DNA of 64,000 bases from Blautia glucerasea (GTDB lineage: Bacteria; Bacillota; Clostridia; Lachnospirales; Lachnospiraceae), in the NCBI RefSeq assembly GCF_013304385.1, contig NZ_JAAITU010000020.1, forward strand, positions 1 through 64,000, written 5' to 3'. A program made the translations under genes and the position numbers. Below are positions 52,382 to 61,367 of this stretch, piece after piece. The notes beneath the pieces were generated by a model that was not told where the DNA came from, did no database searches, and saw nothing but the letters and a program-made list of their open reading frames with translations. The stretch's first letter is position 1. The number at the start of each line of letters is the position of its first letter.

Positions 52382-53482
52382 ATGAGCAAGAAGGTATTGG
52401 CAACAATGTTAGCAGCAACAATGTTAATGGGAGCTACTGCTTCTACAGTATCAGCAGCAGGCTTCACAGCTCCGGAAGGTGTTGATCCATCCGAGTATCA
52501 TCTGGCAATCTGCATCCATTCCATGGATAATGAGTATTGGGCACAGGAAGCTAAGGGAGCTCAGCTGGCAGCAGAGTATTACGGAGTTGAGGCAGATATC
52601 CTTACCTGCGACAGCGATGACAACAAGCAGATCCAGGGAATCAAGGACTATATTGCACAGTATGGCGACAAGGCAATCTTCGTAGTTGACCCTTCTTCTA
52701 CAGCAAACACAGTAAATATTGCTGAGACATGTGAAGATGCAGGCGTTTATGTATCTATCCTTGCACACAGGGCTGAGGGCCTTTATCCGGCAGATTATCC
52801 TCACTTTGTAGCATCTTTGATGCTGGATGATATGGCAATCGGTAAAGCTACCGCATCTGCACTGTTCGAGGCTATCGGTGGTGAAGGCCAGGTTGCAGAG
52901 CTTCAGGGACTTCTTGGTGATGACTCCGCTACCAACAGACATGCAGCATTTGAGGAAGCATTAAAAGATTATCCGGACATCGAAGTAGTTGACAGCCAGA
53001 CAGCAAGCTGGAGCCAGTCAGACGCTATGGCACTTGTAGAGAACTGGATCGTTAATTATCCGGATCTGAAAGGTATCTTCTCCGCAAACGATACAATGGC
53101 ACTTGGTGCTGTTGAAGCTCTTAAGAACGCTGGAAAGAACGGCGAGATCAAAGTCAGCGGATGTGACGGTATCGAAGCAGCTCTTAACGCAGTTAAAGAC
53201 GGTGATCTTGTTATCACAAATGCAAACGATGGATATTGCATCGCTGGTTATGGCGCATCTTACGCAATCCAGGCAGCTCTTGGCAGCCTTGACGTAGAGG
53301 GTATGGATCCTGCAGAACGTCTGATCTTCTGCAAGACTACACTTGTAACAGCTGACAACGCAGATGACATTATCTCCAAATTCATCGAGACTCAGGATCC
53401 TGGATATGATTATTCAGACCTTAGCTTCTGCATCGACAAGTATCAGGAAGATGGTGCAGCAGCAGACGAAGCAGCAGAATAA
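52382..53482 (+). CDS. ribose/allose-type ABC transporter substrate-binding protein
   Basis: 366 residues of the periplasmic-binding type 1 (RbsB/AlsB) fold: 'HLAICIHSMDNEYWAQEAKG', 'LLGDDSATNRHAAFEEALKD', 'GIFSANDTMALGAVEALKNA' and 'VSGCDGIEAALNAV'. The signal peptide ends ASTVSAAGF and contains LMGA where a Gram-positive lipoprotein would have LxGC; there is no Cys in the first 60 residues, so lipid anchoring is not expected. A strong promoter with a ROK-like operator and an AAGGAGGG ribosome site suggest high regulated expression. A stem-loop follows, typical of binding-protein genes. Confidence 0.9.
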   Translation: MSKKVLATMLAATMLMGATASTVSAAGFTAPEGVDPSEYHLAICIHSMDNEYWAQEAKGAQLAAEYYGVEADILTCDSDDNKQIQGIKDYIAQYGDKAIFVVDPSSTANTVNIAETCEDAGVYVSILAHRAEGLYPADYPHFVASLMLDDMAIGKATASALFEAIGGEGQVAELQGLLGDDSATNRHAAFEEALKDYPDIEVVDSQTASWSQSDAMALVENWIVNYPDLKGIFSANDTMALGAVEALKNAGKNGEIKVSGCDGIEAALNAVKDGDLVITNANDGYCIAGYGASYAIQAALGSLDVEGMDPAERLIFCKTTLVTADNADDIISKFIETQDPGYDYSDLSFCIDKYQEDGAAADEAAE

Positions 53483-53534
53483 ATAATCAAGCTGCCCGGG
53501 AGAGTTTCGGCAGCAAGATAGGATTATGACAAGA

Positions 53535-53563
53535 GAGGCGAAATGCATGCCGCATTTCGCCTC
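53535..53563 (+). other. intercistronic stem-loop after the binding-protein gene
   Basis: GAGGCGAAATGC pairs perfectly with GCATTTCGCCTC, loop ATGCC, and no T run. It probably protects the binding-protein message or limits read-through to the permease genes. Confidence 0.7.
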
Positions 53564-53594
53564 ATCTGTTAAAAACTGGATGTGAGGATGTTCT

Positions 53595-54620
53595 ATGAAT
53601 AATAAACGGCGTGACTTAATAAAGAAAATGACAGTTAGTCAGCAGTTCGTTACCCAGGCAGAAGACAATGCAAAAATGGATAAGGTCAGAAGATATGCTC
53701 CTCTGATCCTGCTGGTTATCATGACTGCGATCGGAGGCATTTCCCAGAAAAACTTTTTCTCCTGGGCGAACATTGTAAATATTATGTTCCAGATGTCTAT
53801 TCCGCTGGTAATTTCCGTTGGTCTGAGCTTTGTCCTTCTTCTTGGAAGCATTGACCTTTCCATTGAAGGAAATATGGGCTTTGCCGGATCTTTAGTTGCT
53901 TTTCTTGTTGTTAATAATTCAAATTCAAATAATTTCGGTATTTTCGGTGTGCTTATTGCTATTCTGATCGGGCTGGCAGTGGGTACAGTAGTTGGATTCC
54001 TTCATACAAAAGGAAGGATCGCAAGCTTTATTGTTTCTTATGCAGTTGGTTGTATTATGACAGGCGCAGCAGTGTTGATCTACAGAGGTACACCAATTCA
54101 GGTTAAGGATCCTATGTTTATTGCTATTTCTCAGGGAAGGCTTTTCGGGATTCCATACATTACATTGATTTCATTTGCTGTGTTTATCATAGGAGCAATC
54201 ATTATGAACTATACTGCATTCGGTCGTGCAGTATTTGCAATCGGTGACAATGAAGCGGCAGCAGCTTCTACAGGGATTAATATTACACGTACCAAGATCA
54301 AGGTGTACGCTTTATGCGGATGTACAGCAGCCATCGCAGGTGTACTTCAGTGTATGAGATTAAAGCTTGGACAGTCTAACCTTGGATTGAACCAGATGTT
54401 CCCGGTTGTTACAGCTATCGTACTTGGCGGTGGTTCCGTAAGCGGTGGTAAGGGCGGTTCCCTTCAGACCTTTGTAGGTGTGCTGATCTATACGGAACTG
54501 GCAAATTGGCTGACCCTGATGGGCGTTGATACAAACCTTAAAAAGGTCATCCAGGGTATTATCATTATTATCGCTGTTACGCTTACAGTAGAGCATAACA
54601 GAAAGACTGTAGTGAAGTAA
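53595..54620 (+). CDS. ABC sugar transporter permease 1
   Basis: 341 residues of the RbsC/AlsC permease family with about nine membrane helices after a charged N-terminus of some 35 residues. 'LLGSIDLSIEGNMGFAGSLV' corresponds to the family 'GxIDLSVG' motif and 'IGDNEAAAASTGINITRTKI' is the cytoplasmic loop that contacts the ATPase. It belongs to the transporter with the two genes that follow, spaced by about 15 bases each. Confidence 0.92.
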   Translation: MNNKRRDLIKKMTVSQQFVTQAEDNAKMDKVRRYAPLILLVIMTAIGGISQKNFFSWANIVNIMFQMSIPLVISVGLSFVLLLGSIDLSIEGNMGFAGSLVAFLVVNNSNSNNFGIFGVLIAILIGLAVGTVVGFLHTKGRIASFIVSYAVGCIMTGAAVLIYRGTPIQVKDPMFIAISQGRLFGIPYITLISFAVFIIGAIIMNYTAFGRAVFAIGDNEAAAASTGINITRTKIKVYALCGCTAAIAGVLQCMRLKLGQSNLGLNQMFPVVTAIVLGGGSVSGGKGGSLQTFVGVLIYTELANWLTLMGVDTNLKKVIQGIIIIIAVTLTVEHNRKTVVK

Positions 54621-54634
54621 ACGGAGGGATACAT

Positions 54635-56155
54635 ATGGGTGAAGTTTTATTTGAAACAAAAGGCGTTGGCAAAACATATGGATCCAATACTGTTTTGCAT
54701 GATATTGATATGAAGATCCACAGCGGTGAGGTGATCGGCCTGATCGGTGAGAATGGAGCCGGTAAATCGACTTTGATGAAGCTGATCAGTGGTGTTGAGA
54801 CTCCTTCCATGGGAGAGATGTTTTACATGGGTAAGCCTTATGTAGCAACATCCATCATCAATGCGAATAAGCAGGGCATTGGAATGGTATTCCAGGAGCA
54901 GTCCCTGGTAGCAAATCTTACAGTTGCCCAGAACATTTACCTGGGCCGTGAGAAAAAGTACTCCAAAGCAGGACTTGTAAATTGGGCAGAAATGAACAAG
55001 GATGCAAAGAAAGCGCTGGAGCGTGTAGACATTAAACTGGAACCTGGTAAAAAAGTCCGTGATATTGATATGGCAACCAGAGAGATGGTTGAGATCGCAA
55101 AAGTGCTGGATGTTGTAACAGAAGCAGCAGAAGGACATGCGATCATCCTTCTTGATGAGCCTACCACCGTGCTTTCTGATGATGAGATCCAGGAGATGTA
55201 TGTACAGATCCGGAAGATGAAGGCAGCAGGAAATGGTATTGTATTTATTTCCCATCATCTGGATGAGATCCTTGCGATCACCGATACGATCTACGTATTT
55301 AAGGATGGTGAGGAAACAGCTGTTTTTCCTACTGCTGAAGCGAATATTGATGTTCTGTATGAGAAGATGGTAGGAAGAGCGACTACAGGAGAGTTTTATG
55401 TGGAGGCACAGCAGAGCGTGCCATCAGATAAAGTGGTTCTTGAGGTAGATGATTTAAGTCTTTTTGGTGTATTTAACCACATTTCCTTTAAGCTTCATGA
55501 GGGAGAAGTGCTTGGACTTGCAGGTCTGGACGGATCCGGTGCAGAGGATGTATGTAACTGTCTGGTGGGACAGGTAGCACCTACAGAAGGACGTATCCTG
55601 ATAGAGGGAAAAGAAGTCAGATTCGGCAACTCCTATCAGGCAAGGAAAGCAGGGATCCTTTCAGTACCTAAGGATCGAAGAGATGAAGGAATGGTCAGCA
55701 TTCTTTCCATTGAAGACAATATTACCATATCCAGCTGGGAGCATATGAAGAGCAAAGGCCTTCTGTCCGGAAAGAAGATCCGTCAGACAGCACTGAAATG
55801 GATCAAGGAAGCAGGTATTAAATGTACCGGACCTAAGGAACGTATTTCACAGCTTTCCGGCGGTAATGCACAGAAAGTTATTTTTGCAAGGGTTCTTGAA
55901 AGTGGCTGTAAGGTGCTGATCCTGAATCATCCTACCAGAGGTGTGGATGTAGGTGCAAAACAGGAGATTTACCGTCTGGTACGTGAGATGACAGCTGCCG
56001 GTCATGCGATCATTGTAATTGGTGATACTCTGGATGAATGTCTTGGTTTATCCAGTAATGTTATTGTTTTCAGAGACGGTCTGATCAGCGGATCCTTTGA
56101 CTGCCCTGTAGACTTCAAACCTTCCCAGCAGGAAGTTGTACATTTTATGATGTAG
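54635..56155 (+). CDS. ABC sugar transporter ATP-binding protein (RbsA/AlsA type)
   Basis: 506 residues with two nucleotide-binding domains in one chain. The first has Walker A GENGAGKSTLMKL and Walker B 'IILLDEPTTVLSDDE'. The second has 'GLAGLDGSGAEDVCNCLVG' in place of Walker A, the signature LSGGNAQKVIFARVL, and 'VLILNHPTRGVDVGAKQEIY'. Its Walker B region ends in NHPTRG rather than DEPTRG, so, as is usual for this type, the second site is probably degenerate. The signature-motif region of the first domain (VRDIDMATREMVEIAKVLDV) also lacks a clear LSGGQ. It powers import with the two permeases. Confidence 0.93.
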   Translation: MGEVLFETKGVGKTYGSNTVLHDIDMKIHSGEVIGLIGENGAGKSTLMKLISGVETPSMGEMFYMGKPYVATSIINANKQGIGMVFQEQSLVANLTVAQNIYLGREKKYSKAGLVNWAEMNKDAKKALERVDIKLEPGKKVRDIDMATREMVEIAKVLDVVTEAAEGHAIILLDEPTTVLSDDEIQEMYVQIRKMKAAGNGIVFISHHLDEILAITDTIYVFKDGEETAVFPTAEANIDVLYEKMVGRATTGEFYVEAQQSVPSDKVVLEVDDLSLFGVFNHISFKLHEGEVLGLAGLDGSGAEDVCNCLVGQVAPTEGRILIEGKEVRFGNSYQARKAGILSVPKDRRDEGMVSILSIEDNITISSWEHMKSKGLLSGKKIRQTALKWIKEAGIKCTGPKERISQLSGGNAQKVIFARVLESGCKVLILNHPTRGVDVGAKQEIYRLVREMTAAGHAIIVIGDTLDECLGLSSNVIVFRDGLISGSFDCPVDFKPSQQEVVHFMM

Positions 56156-56170
56156 GAGGGCAGAAGAGAA

Positions 56171-57127
56171 ATGAAGCAGAAAAAATTCAGTTTATCCAAT
56201 TTATCACAGTACATGGTAGTTATCAGTATTGTGCTGGTATTCCTTGTATTTACAATTTTAAATCCTACCTTTATCAGTGCATACAGCCTTCAGAACCTTC
56301 TGGTTGAGGTTTCTCCGCTGATCCTGCTGGCAGGAGGCCTGTCATTTATCATCTTTACAGGTGGTATTGATCTGGGATCCGGTGCCATGGTATCTGCTAC
56401 CTGCGTTATTTCAGGTCTTTATGTAAGCCGTTTCGGCAACTGGATCATTCCTATCATGGTGGTGATCGGTGTGCTCCTTGGCATGTTGAATGGTGTGATC
56501 GTAACAAAATTAAAGATTCCGTCCTTTATCGTAACTCTTTGTACTCAGAACTTATGGGCATTTATTGCTTTGTATTTCTGCCCCAATGGTTCTGTGGCAG
56601 TAGGAATGGAATACAGAAAAGAAATTACCTGGATGACAAGTAAGATTGCAGGGATCCCCATTATTTTCTTATTTGCAGTCGTTGTAGTGATCCTGCTCTA
56701 TATTTTCCAGCAGTATACACCATCCGGAAGGGCGATCTTTGCAGTAGGCGCCAATATCCGTTCTACCAGGCTTGCAGGTGTGGATACAGATAAAGCACAG
56801 ATCATGGCTTTTGTGGTCAGCGGTGCATGCAGCTCTCTGGCAGGTGCGCTTTATGCATACAAACAGAAATCAGCGGTGCCTACCATCGGTGATGCACTTA
56901 CACTTTCAGCCATTGCTTCCATAGCATTGGGCGGAACATCCATGGCAGGCGGCCGTGGAAGCGTGCTCCGTACAACGATTGGTGTTATTACCATCACTGC
57001 AATTACATCAGGACTTAACATGATGGGAGTAGATCCTCTCTGGAAAGATATTATTATTGGTGTCATCCTGATCGTAGCCGTATATCTGAATTCAGATACT
57101 AAAGGCAGAGATATTATTGTAAAATAA
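56171..57127 (+). CDS. ABC sugar transporter permease 2
   Basis: 318 residues of the RbsC family with eight or nine helices. 'FTGGIDLGSGAMVSATCVIS' is the GGIDLS-type motif and 'VGANIRSTRLAGVDTDKAQI' the ATPase-contact loop. Having two different permease genes implies a heterodimeric channel. It is followed by a strong terminator, so the transporter genes form a transcription unit that may partly end here. Confidence 0.92.
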   Translation: MKQKKFSLSNLSQYMVVISIVLVFLVFTILNPTFISAYSLQNLLVEVSPLILLAGGLSFIIFTGGIDLGSGAMVSATCVISGLYVSRFGNWIIPIMVVIGVLLGMLNGVIVTKLKIPSFIVTLCTQNLWAFIALYFCPNGSVAVGMEYRKEITWMTSKIAGIPIIFLFAVVVVILLYIFQQYTPSGRAIFAVGANIRSTRLAGVDTDKAQIMAFVVSGACSSLAGALYAYKQKSAVPTIGDALTLSAIASIALGGTSMAGGRGSVLRTTIGVITITAITSGLNMMGVDPLWKDIIIGVILIVAVYLNSDTKGRDIIVK

Positions 57128-57135
57128 TTTTCTTT

Positions 57136-57168
57136 AAAGAGCAGGAGAAGTCTTTTCTCCTGCTCTTT
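57136..57168 (+). terminator. terminator after the transporter genes
   Basis: AAAGAGCAGGAGAA pairs with TTCTCCTGCTCTTT around a very short loop. It has A and T flanks. Confidence 0.8.
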
Positions 57169-57190
57169 GCTTCAGCAATAGGAAATTACT

Positions 57191-57219
57191 TTGTAATGCG
57201 GTTATTAAACAAATAACAT
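57191..57219 (+). promoter_or_regulatory. possible internal promoter
   Basis: TTGTAA and TAACAT are separated by 17 bases after the transporter terminator and before the catabolic genes. Confidence 0.35.
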
Positions 57220-57269
57220 TTCAGCAGACAGGAAAATACTTTTGATTTTGAGACATCGGAGGAATTGCA

Positions 57270-57947
57270 ATGAAGAAAAAAGTTCGGTTTTGTATCATTT
57301 GCGCTATGACAGTATCATTATTTGGAACCGTGCAGGTTCCGGCAGCAGGGAAGGCAAAGGAAGGGCAGGAAGAACAGCGACAGCAGGATGATTCAGAATC
57401 AAAGGCATCTTATCTTTCACAGTTTGATGCAGGTTCCTATGTGGAGCTGGCAGATTACAGTTCCATCCCGGTGGAGGCCAATGAAGGGGATACCAGCGGG
57501 ATTGAGAATGATATAGGAGATTACCTGCTGAAGAACAGTACCTTTGTTAAAGAACTTCCCACTCCTTTTGTGAACCGGAATACTTCCACTTTAAAGGATC
57601 AGCTGCAGAATTATGCAGATACGTATAAGATGTCGCTGGCTGATTTTATGAAATATTATGATTCAAGTCTGACAGAGGATACTTATGAAGAATATATTCA
57701 AAAGCTGGGGGCTGATTACAGTAAAAAGCTGGTTGCCATGCAGGCGATTGCAGATGCGGAAGATCTGGCTGTTACAGATGAAGAACTCAAGGAGCAGATC
57801 AAGACACAGGCAGAGGCAGCAGGCTTTTCGGATGTAGATGAATACAAGTCTGCAGCGAAGATGGATCCGGAAGAATTACGGGAAGTGATGATGAGCACTA
57901 AGGTATTTGAATTTCTTGAAGGAAAGGTTACTTTTAATAAAAAGTAA
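57270..57947 (+). CDS. secreted protein with trigger-factor C-terminal-like domain
   Basis: 225 residues. A signal peptide (MKKKVRFCIICAMTVSLFGT, cleavage near PAAGKA) is followed by a charged linker. A short N-terminal stretch 'YVELADYSSIPVEANE' resembles the beginning of the Lachnospiraceae trigger-factor/FKBP module. A helical domain covers about 90-225 (SLADFMKYYDSSLTEDTYEE, ADAEDLAVTDEELKEQIKTQ). This helical part matches the substrate-binding C-domain of trigger factor, while the peptidyl-prolyl isomerase (FKBP) domain between them is missing. It may act as an extracellular holdase for exported proteins; why it sits in a sugar island is unclear. Confidence 0.65.
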   Translation: MKKKVRFCIICAMTVSLFGTVQVPAAGKAKEGQEEQRQQDDSESKASYLSQFDAGSYVELADYSSIPVEANEGDTSGIENDIGDYLLKNSTFVKELPTPFVNRNTSTLKDQLQNYADTYKMSLADFMKYYDSSLTEDTYEEYIQKLGADYSKKLVAMQAIADAEDLAVTDEELKEQIKTQAEAAGFSDVDEYKSAAKMDPEELREVMMSTKVFEFLEGKVTFNKK

Positions 57948-58032
57948 GGGATAGATCTTGAAAATTACAGGACGCTTGTTGTAGATACCAATAGTGTTGA
58001 AATAGAAATAATAGAAAAATAGGAGATTAGTT

Positions 58033-59523
58033 ATGAACTATTTCATGGGTATTGATCTGGGAACATCCAGTACAAAAACACTGATCATGGATGAAAATGG
58101 AAAAACAGCAGGGATAGGAAATGCCAGTTACGGGATACAGATCCCGCAGATTTCTTATGCGGAACAGGATCCGCTGGAATGGTGGGAGGCTGTTAAAAAG
58201 TCCATTCAAAAAGCTTTGCAGGAGGCCGGGCTCCAGGGCCGGGACATAGCTGGGATTGGTTTTTCCGGACAGATGCATGGAATGGTGGCACTGGATGAGA
58301 ACAAACAGCTGGCATGTAATGCAATCATCCATCTTGATCAGAGAAGCAGTGTAGATCTTAAGGAAATCCGTGCTCTTGCCGGGGATCTGATGACAGAGGA
58401 ACTTTTGAACCAGCCAAGTGCAGGGATGATGATCAGCAGTCTGTACTGGCTGAAAAAGCATCAGAAGGAAACCTATGACAGGATCCGGTATGTTATGTCT
58501 CCAAAGGATTATATCAGCTTCCGTCTTTGTGGAGAAATCAGCACAGAATACACAGATGCAGGGGCTGCACTGGGATTTTCTGTAAAGAATTATCATTGGT
58601 GTACAGAATTATTCAAACGTCTGGATCTAAAAGAAGATATCTGGCCGTCTGTGCATAAAAGCTATGAAATTGCAGGACATGTGACAGCAAAGGCTGCAGA
58701 GGAGACCGGGCTTTCTACCAGCACGAAGGTGATCTGCGGTGCCGGGGACAGTATGGCTGCCCTTACAGGCAATGGGATTATTGAAAAAGGGTTTATTACC
58801 TGCAATATCGGTACCTCTTCCCAGTTGGCGGTGGTTGTGGATAAGCCGATTTTTGATCCCCAAATGCGGATCCAGACATGGTGTCATACAGTTCCAAAGC
58901 GCTGGGTTGTTCAAAGCGGTACGCTGAACGGCGGAAGTGTATTAAGCTGGCTGCGGAATAATATGTTGAAAACGGATCAGAGCTTTGCAAAGCTTGATCA
59001 GGAAGCCGGACTTACGCCTGCAGGAGCGGATGGCTTATATTTCCTTCCTTATCTGGCAGGTGAAAGGACGCCTTATAATGATCCTTATGCAAAAGGTGTT
59101 TTCTTTGGATTGAGCATGATGCATCAGCAGGGACATCTGGTACGTTCTGCTATGGAAGGGATTTTGTTTAATCTGAAAGAATGCCTGTATATCCTGGATG
59201 AAATGAAGGTGGACAGATCCAGGCTGATCGCATCCGGAGGGGCTGCAAGAGGAGTGACCTGGAAGCAGATACAGGCGGATGTGCTGAATATGCCGGTATA
59301 TTCCACAAATGTGAAGGAAGAAGCCTGCCAGGGAGCAGCGATCCTTGCGGCTGTGGGAGTCGGATTTTTTAAAGATATTAAGGAGGGTTGCCAGGCAGCT
59401 GTGACCATGAGTCCGGAGGTCGTGGAGCCAATCCCTGAAAATGTAAAAATATATAATGAAAAACAGGAGATTTTCCATGATCTGTATTACAGCGTGAAAG
59501 AGCTGTATCCACGGATCAGGTAA
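58033..59523 (+). CDS. xylB: xylulokinase
   Basis: A 496-residue FGGY kinase. The N-terminal phosphate loop is 'MGIDLGTSSTKTLIMDENGK', the xylulokinase signature 'IGFSGQMHGMVALDENKQL' lies near 77, and 'LDQRSS' and 'GAGDSMAALTGNGI' follow. The ATP-site region 'LIASGGAARGVTWKQIQADV' and 'NVKEEACQGAAILA' are in the C-terminal half. It would phosphorylate D-xylulose, the product expected from a D-lyxose isomerase encoded six genes later. TAGGAG precedes the ATG. A related ketose such as allulose cannot be excluded. Confidence 0.88.
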   Translation: MNYFMGIDLGTSSTKTLIMDENGKTAGIGNASYGIQIPQISYAEQDPLEWWEAVKKSIQKALQEAGLQGRDIAGIGFSGQMHGMVALDENKQLACNAIIHLDQRSSVDLKEIRALAGDLMTEELLNQPSAGMMISSLYWLKKHQKETYDRIRYVMSPKDYISFRLCGEISTEYTDAGAALGFSVKNYHWCTELFKRLDLKEDIWPSVHKSYEIAGHVTAKAAEETGLSTSTKVICGAGDSMAALTGNGIIEKGFITCNIGTSSQLAVVVDKPIFDPQMRIQTWCHTVPKRWVVQSGTLNGGSVLSWLRNNMLKTDQSFAKLDQEAGLTPAGADGLYFLPYLAGERTPYNDPYAKGVFFGLSMMHQQGHLVRSAMEGILFNLKECLYILDEMKVDRSRLIASGGAARGVTWKQIQADVLNMPVYSTNVKEEACQGAAILAAVGVGFFKDIKEGCQAAVTMSPEVVEPIPENVKIYNEKQEIFHDLYYSVKELYPRIR

Positions 59524-59568
59524 TACACGAAGGATTATTGACACTTAATGTGAAAGGCGGTATATGAG

Positions 59569-60513
59569 ATGATGGATTTATATTCTATCGGAGAAATGGT
59601 GATCGATATGATACCTGGAAGCGAGCCTGCCAGTTATCTTCGCAGGGCCGGGGGAGCTCCTGCCAATGTGGCCATTGCAGTTGTGAAAAACGGATTAAAG
59701 GCTTCCCTTACCTGTAAGGTGGGAAATGATGATTTTGGACGTTTTCTCATGGATACACTTAAAGAAAATCAGGTGAAACAGAATGTGCCGGAGCTTACAG
59801 ATCAGGCGATTACCACCATTGCGTTTGTTACGCTTCAGGAGGATGGGGAACGAACCTTTACTTTCGCCAGAAAGCCAGGGGCAGATATGCTGCTTTCTCC
59901 GGATGAAGTAAAAGAATCGGATATTGCAGATTCTGTGATCATACATGCAGGTTCCTGTTCTTTATCAGCAAGTCCTGTGGCAGAAGCTACAATCAAAGCT
60001 TTGAAAACAGGTCATGATCTTGGAAAACTGGTATCCTTTGATGTGAATTACCGCAATCTTATGTGGAATGATGATCAGCAGGCATGTGCAGATGCAGTAA
60101 AGGCCATACTTCCATATGTGGATATCCTGAAGATTTCAGAGGAAGAAGTGGAAATGCTGGGTGGACAGGAGCATATTCAGGATCTGATGAAAGAAAACCA
60201 GATCGCAATGGTAGTGGAAACCCTAGGCTCTGAGGGAGCTTGTGCATATCTGGGAGAGGAAGTGATCCATGTAGCAGGCCGTAAGGTAAAGGCTGTGGAT
60301 GCTACCGGTGCAGGAGATGCTTTCTGGGGTGCATTTCTCTCTTCTCTTCGTATCCAGGGAGTGGAAAAGAGTACAGACCTGAATGCAAAGATCGTTAGAA
60401 ACGCCATGGAATATGGTAACATTTCCGGCTGCATCTGCGTACAGAGTAAAGGTGCCATTGATTCCCTTCCAACCAGGGAAACCATCGAAGCTTATATCAG
60501 GGAAAATAAATAA
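59569..60513 (+). CDS. PfkB-family carbohydrate kinase, fructokinase-like
   Basis: 314 residues: 'LYSIGEMVIDMIPGSE' and RRAGGAPANVAIAV at the N-terminus, and the catalytic-Asp motif VDATGAGDAFWGAFLSSL near 245. The GAPANVA pattern and 'SFDVNYRNLMW' are typical of bacterial fructokinases (ScrK type). It could phosphorylate fructose, which D-lyxose isomerases form from D-mannose, or a related ketose. An ATG-ATG start follows AAAGGCGG. Confidence 0.85.
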   Translation: MMDLYSIGEMVIDMIPGSEPASYLRRAGGAPANVAIAVVKNGLKASLTCKVGNDDFGRFLMDTLKENQVKQNVPELTDQAITTIAFVTLQEDGERTFTFARKPGADMLLSPDEVKESDIADSVIIHAGSCSLSASPVAEATIKALKTGHDLGKLVSFDVNYRNLMWNDDQQACADAVKAILPYVDILKISEEEVEMLGGQEHIQDLMKENQIAMVVETLGSEGACAYLGEEVIHVAGRKVKAVDATGAGDAFWGAFLSSLRIQGVEKSTDLNAKIVRNAMEYGNISGCICVQSKGAIDSLPTRETIEAYIRENK

Positions 60514-60595
60514 CAGGATTACAGAACCGGTTCGTGGCTGTTTCGTACCCTTACAGTTACAACGGTTCATCAAATAAATTCAGGAGGGAAACCTT

Positions 60596-61285
60596 ATGTC
60601 AGTTTGGGAAGAAAAATGTATTATATCACCGTCTCTGATCTGTCTGGATATGTGTAATCTGGAAAGCCAGATCCGTATTCTTGAGCAGTCAGGAATCCAG
60701 GTGCTTCATGTGGACATTCTGGACGGCCATTTCAGTCCAAGCATGCCTTTGGGACTGGATACAGTAAGGCAGCTGCGCCAGAAAACAGATATGTTTTTTG
60801 ACTGTCATGTGATGGTGGAGAATCAGGACTTTTTTGTGGATGAGCTTCTGGATATAGGAGTGCAGCAGATCGTATTCCATGCAGAGACACAGCCACATAT
60901 TGACGGCATGATCAACCGGATCCATGCGAAAGGCGTAAAGGCAGGAATTGCACTGAAACCGTCCACACCTTTATCTACCGTAGAATATGTATTGGATAAA
61001 TGTGACAGTGTGCTTTTGATGCTGATCAATCCAGGCTACGCTTTCTTGAAAGGGGAAAAGCAGGTGGCTTATGCAGACAGGAAGATCCGCCAGCTGCACC
61101 AGATGATCAATGAAAGAGGGCTTGATACCAAGATCGAGTTGGATGGACGTATTTCACCAGATAATATACGTACCTATGGAAAGGATCTGGCAGATGTATT
61201 TGTAACAGGTACAACCTGTCTGGATCGAAATGATCTTTCAGGAAGCTTTGCCAGATTAGAGCAGCTCCGCAGGGAAATCTTATGA
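60596..61285 (+). CDS. ribulose-phosphate 3-epimerase family, possibly allulose-6-phosphate epimerase
   Basis: 229 residues of the Rpe TIM barrel: 'ISPSLICLDMCNLESQI', 'VLHVDILDGHFSPSM' with the metal-binding His-x-Asp, 'DCHVMVENQDFF', 'VFHAETQPH' and 'IELDGRIS' with the second catalytic Asp. The sequence differs from housekeeping Rpe (for example LINPGYAF replaces the usual VNPGFGGQ). With an AlsK-like kinase nearby it may be the AlsE-type enzyme that turns allulose-6-phosphate into fructose-6-phosphate; ribulose/xylulose-5-phosphate epimerase is the alternative. GGAGGGAA precedes the ATG. Confidence 0.85.
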   Translation: MSVWEEKCIISPSLICLDMCNLESQIRILEQSGIQVLHVDILDGHFSPSMPLGLDTVRQLRQKTDMFFDCHVMVENQDFFVDELLDIGVQQIVFHAETQPHIDGMINRIHAKGVKAGIALKPSTPLSTVEYVLDKCDSVLLMLINPGYAFLKGEKQVAYADRKIRQLHQMINERGLDTKIELDGRISPDNIRTYGKDLADVFVTGTTCLDRNDLSGSFARLEQLRREIL

Positions 61286-61367
61286 TGCCAGACTTAAAAG
61301 GCCTGGCCTAGCATAAGCCGGCTCTGGTCAGTGGATAAATTTTATAACATAAAAGAGAGGGAACAAG

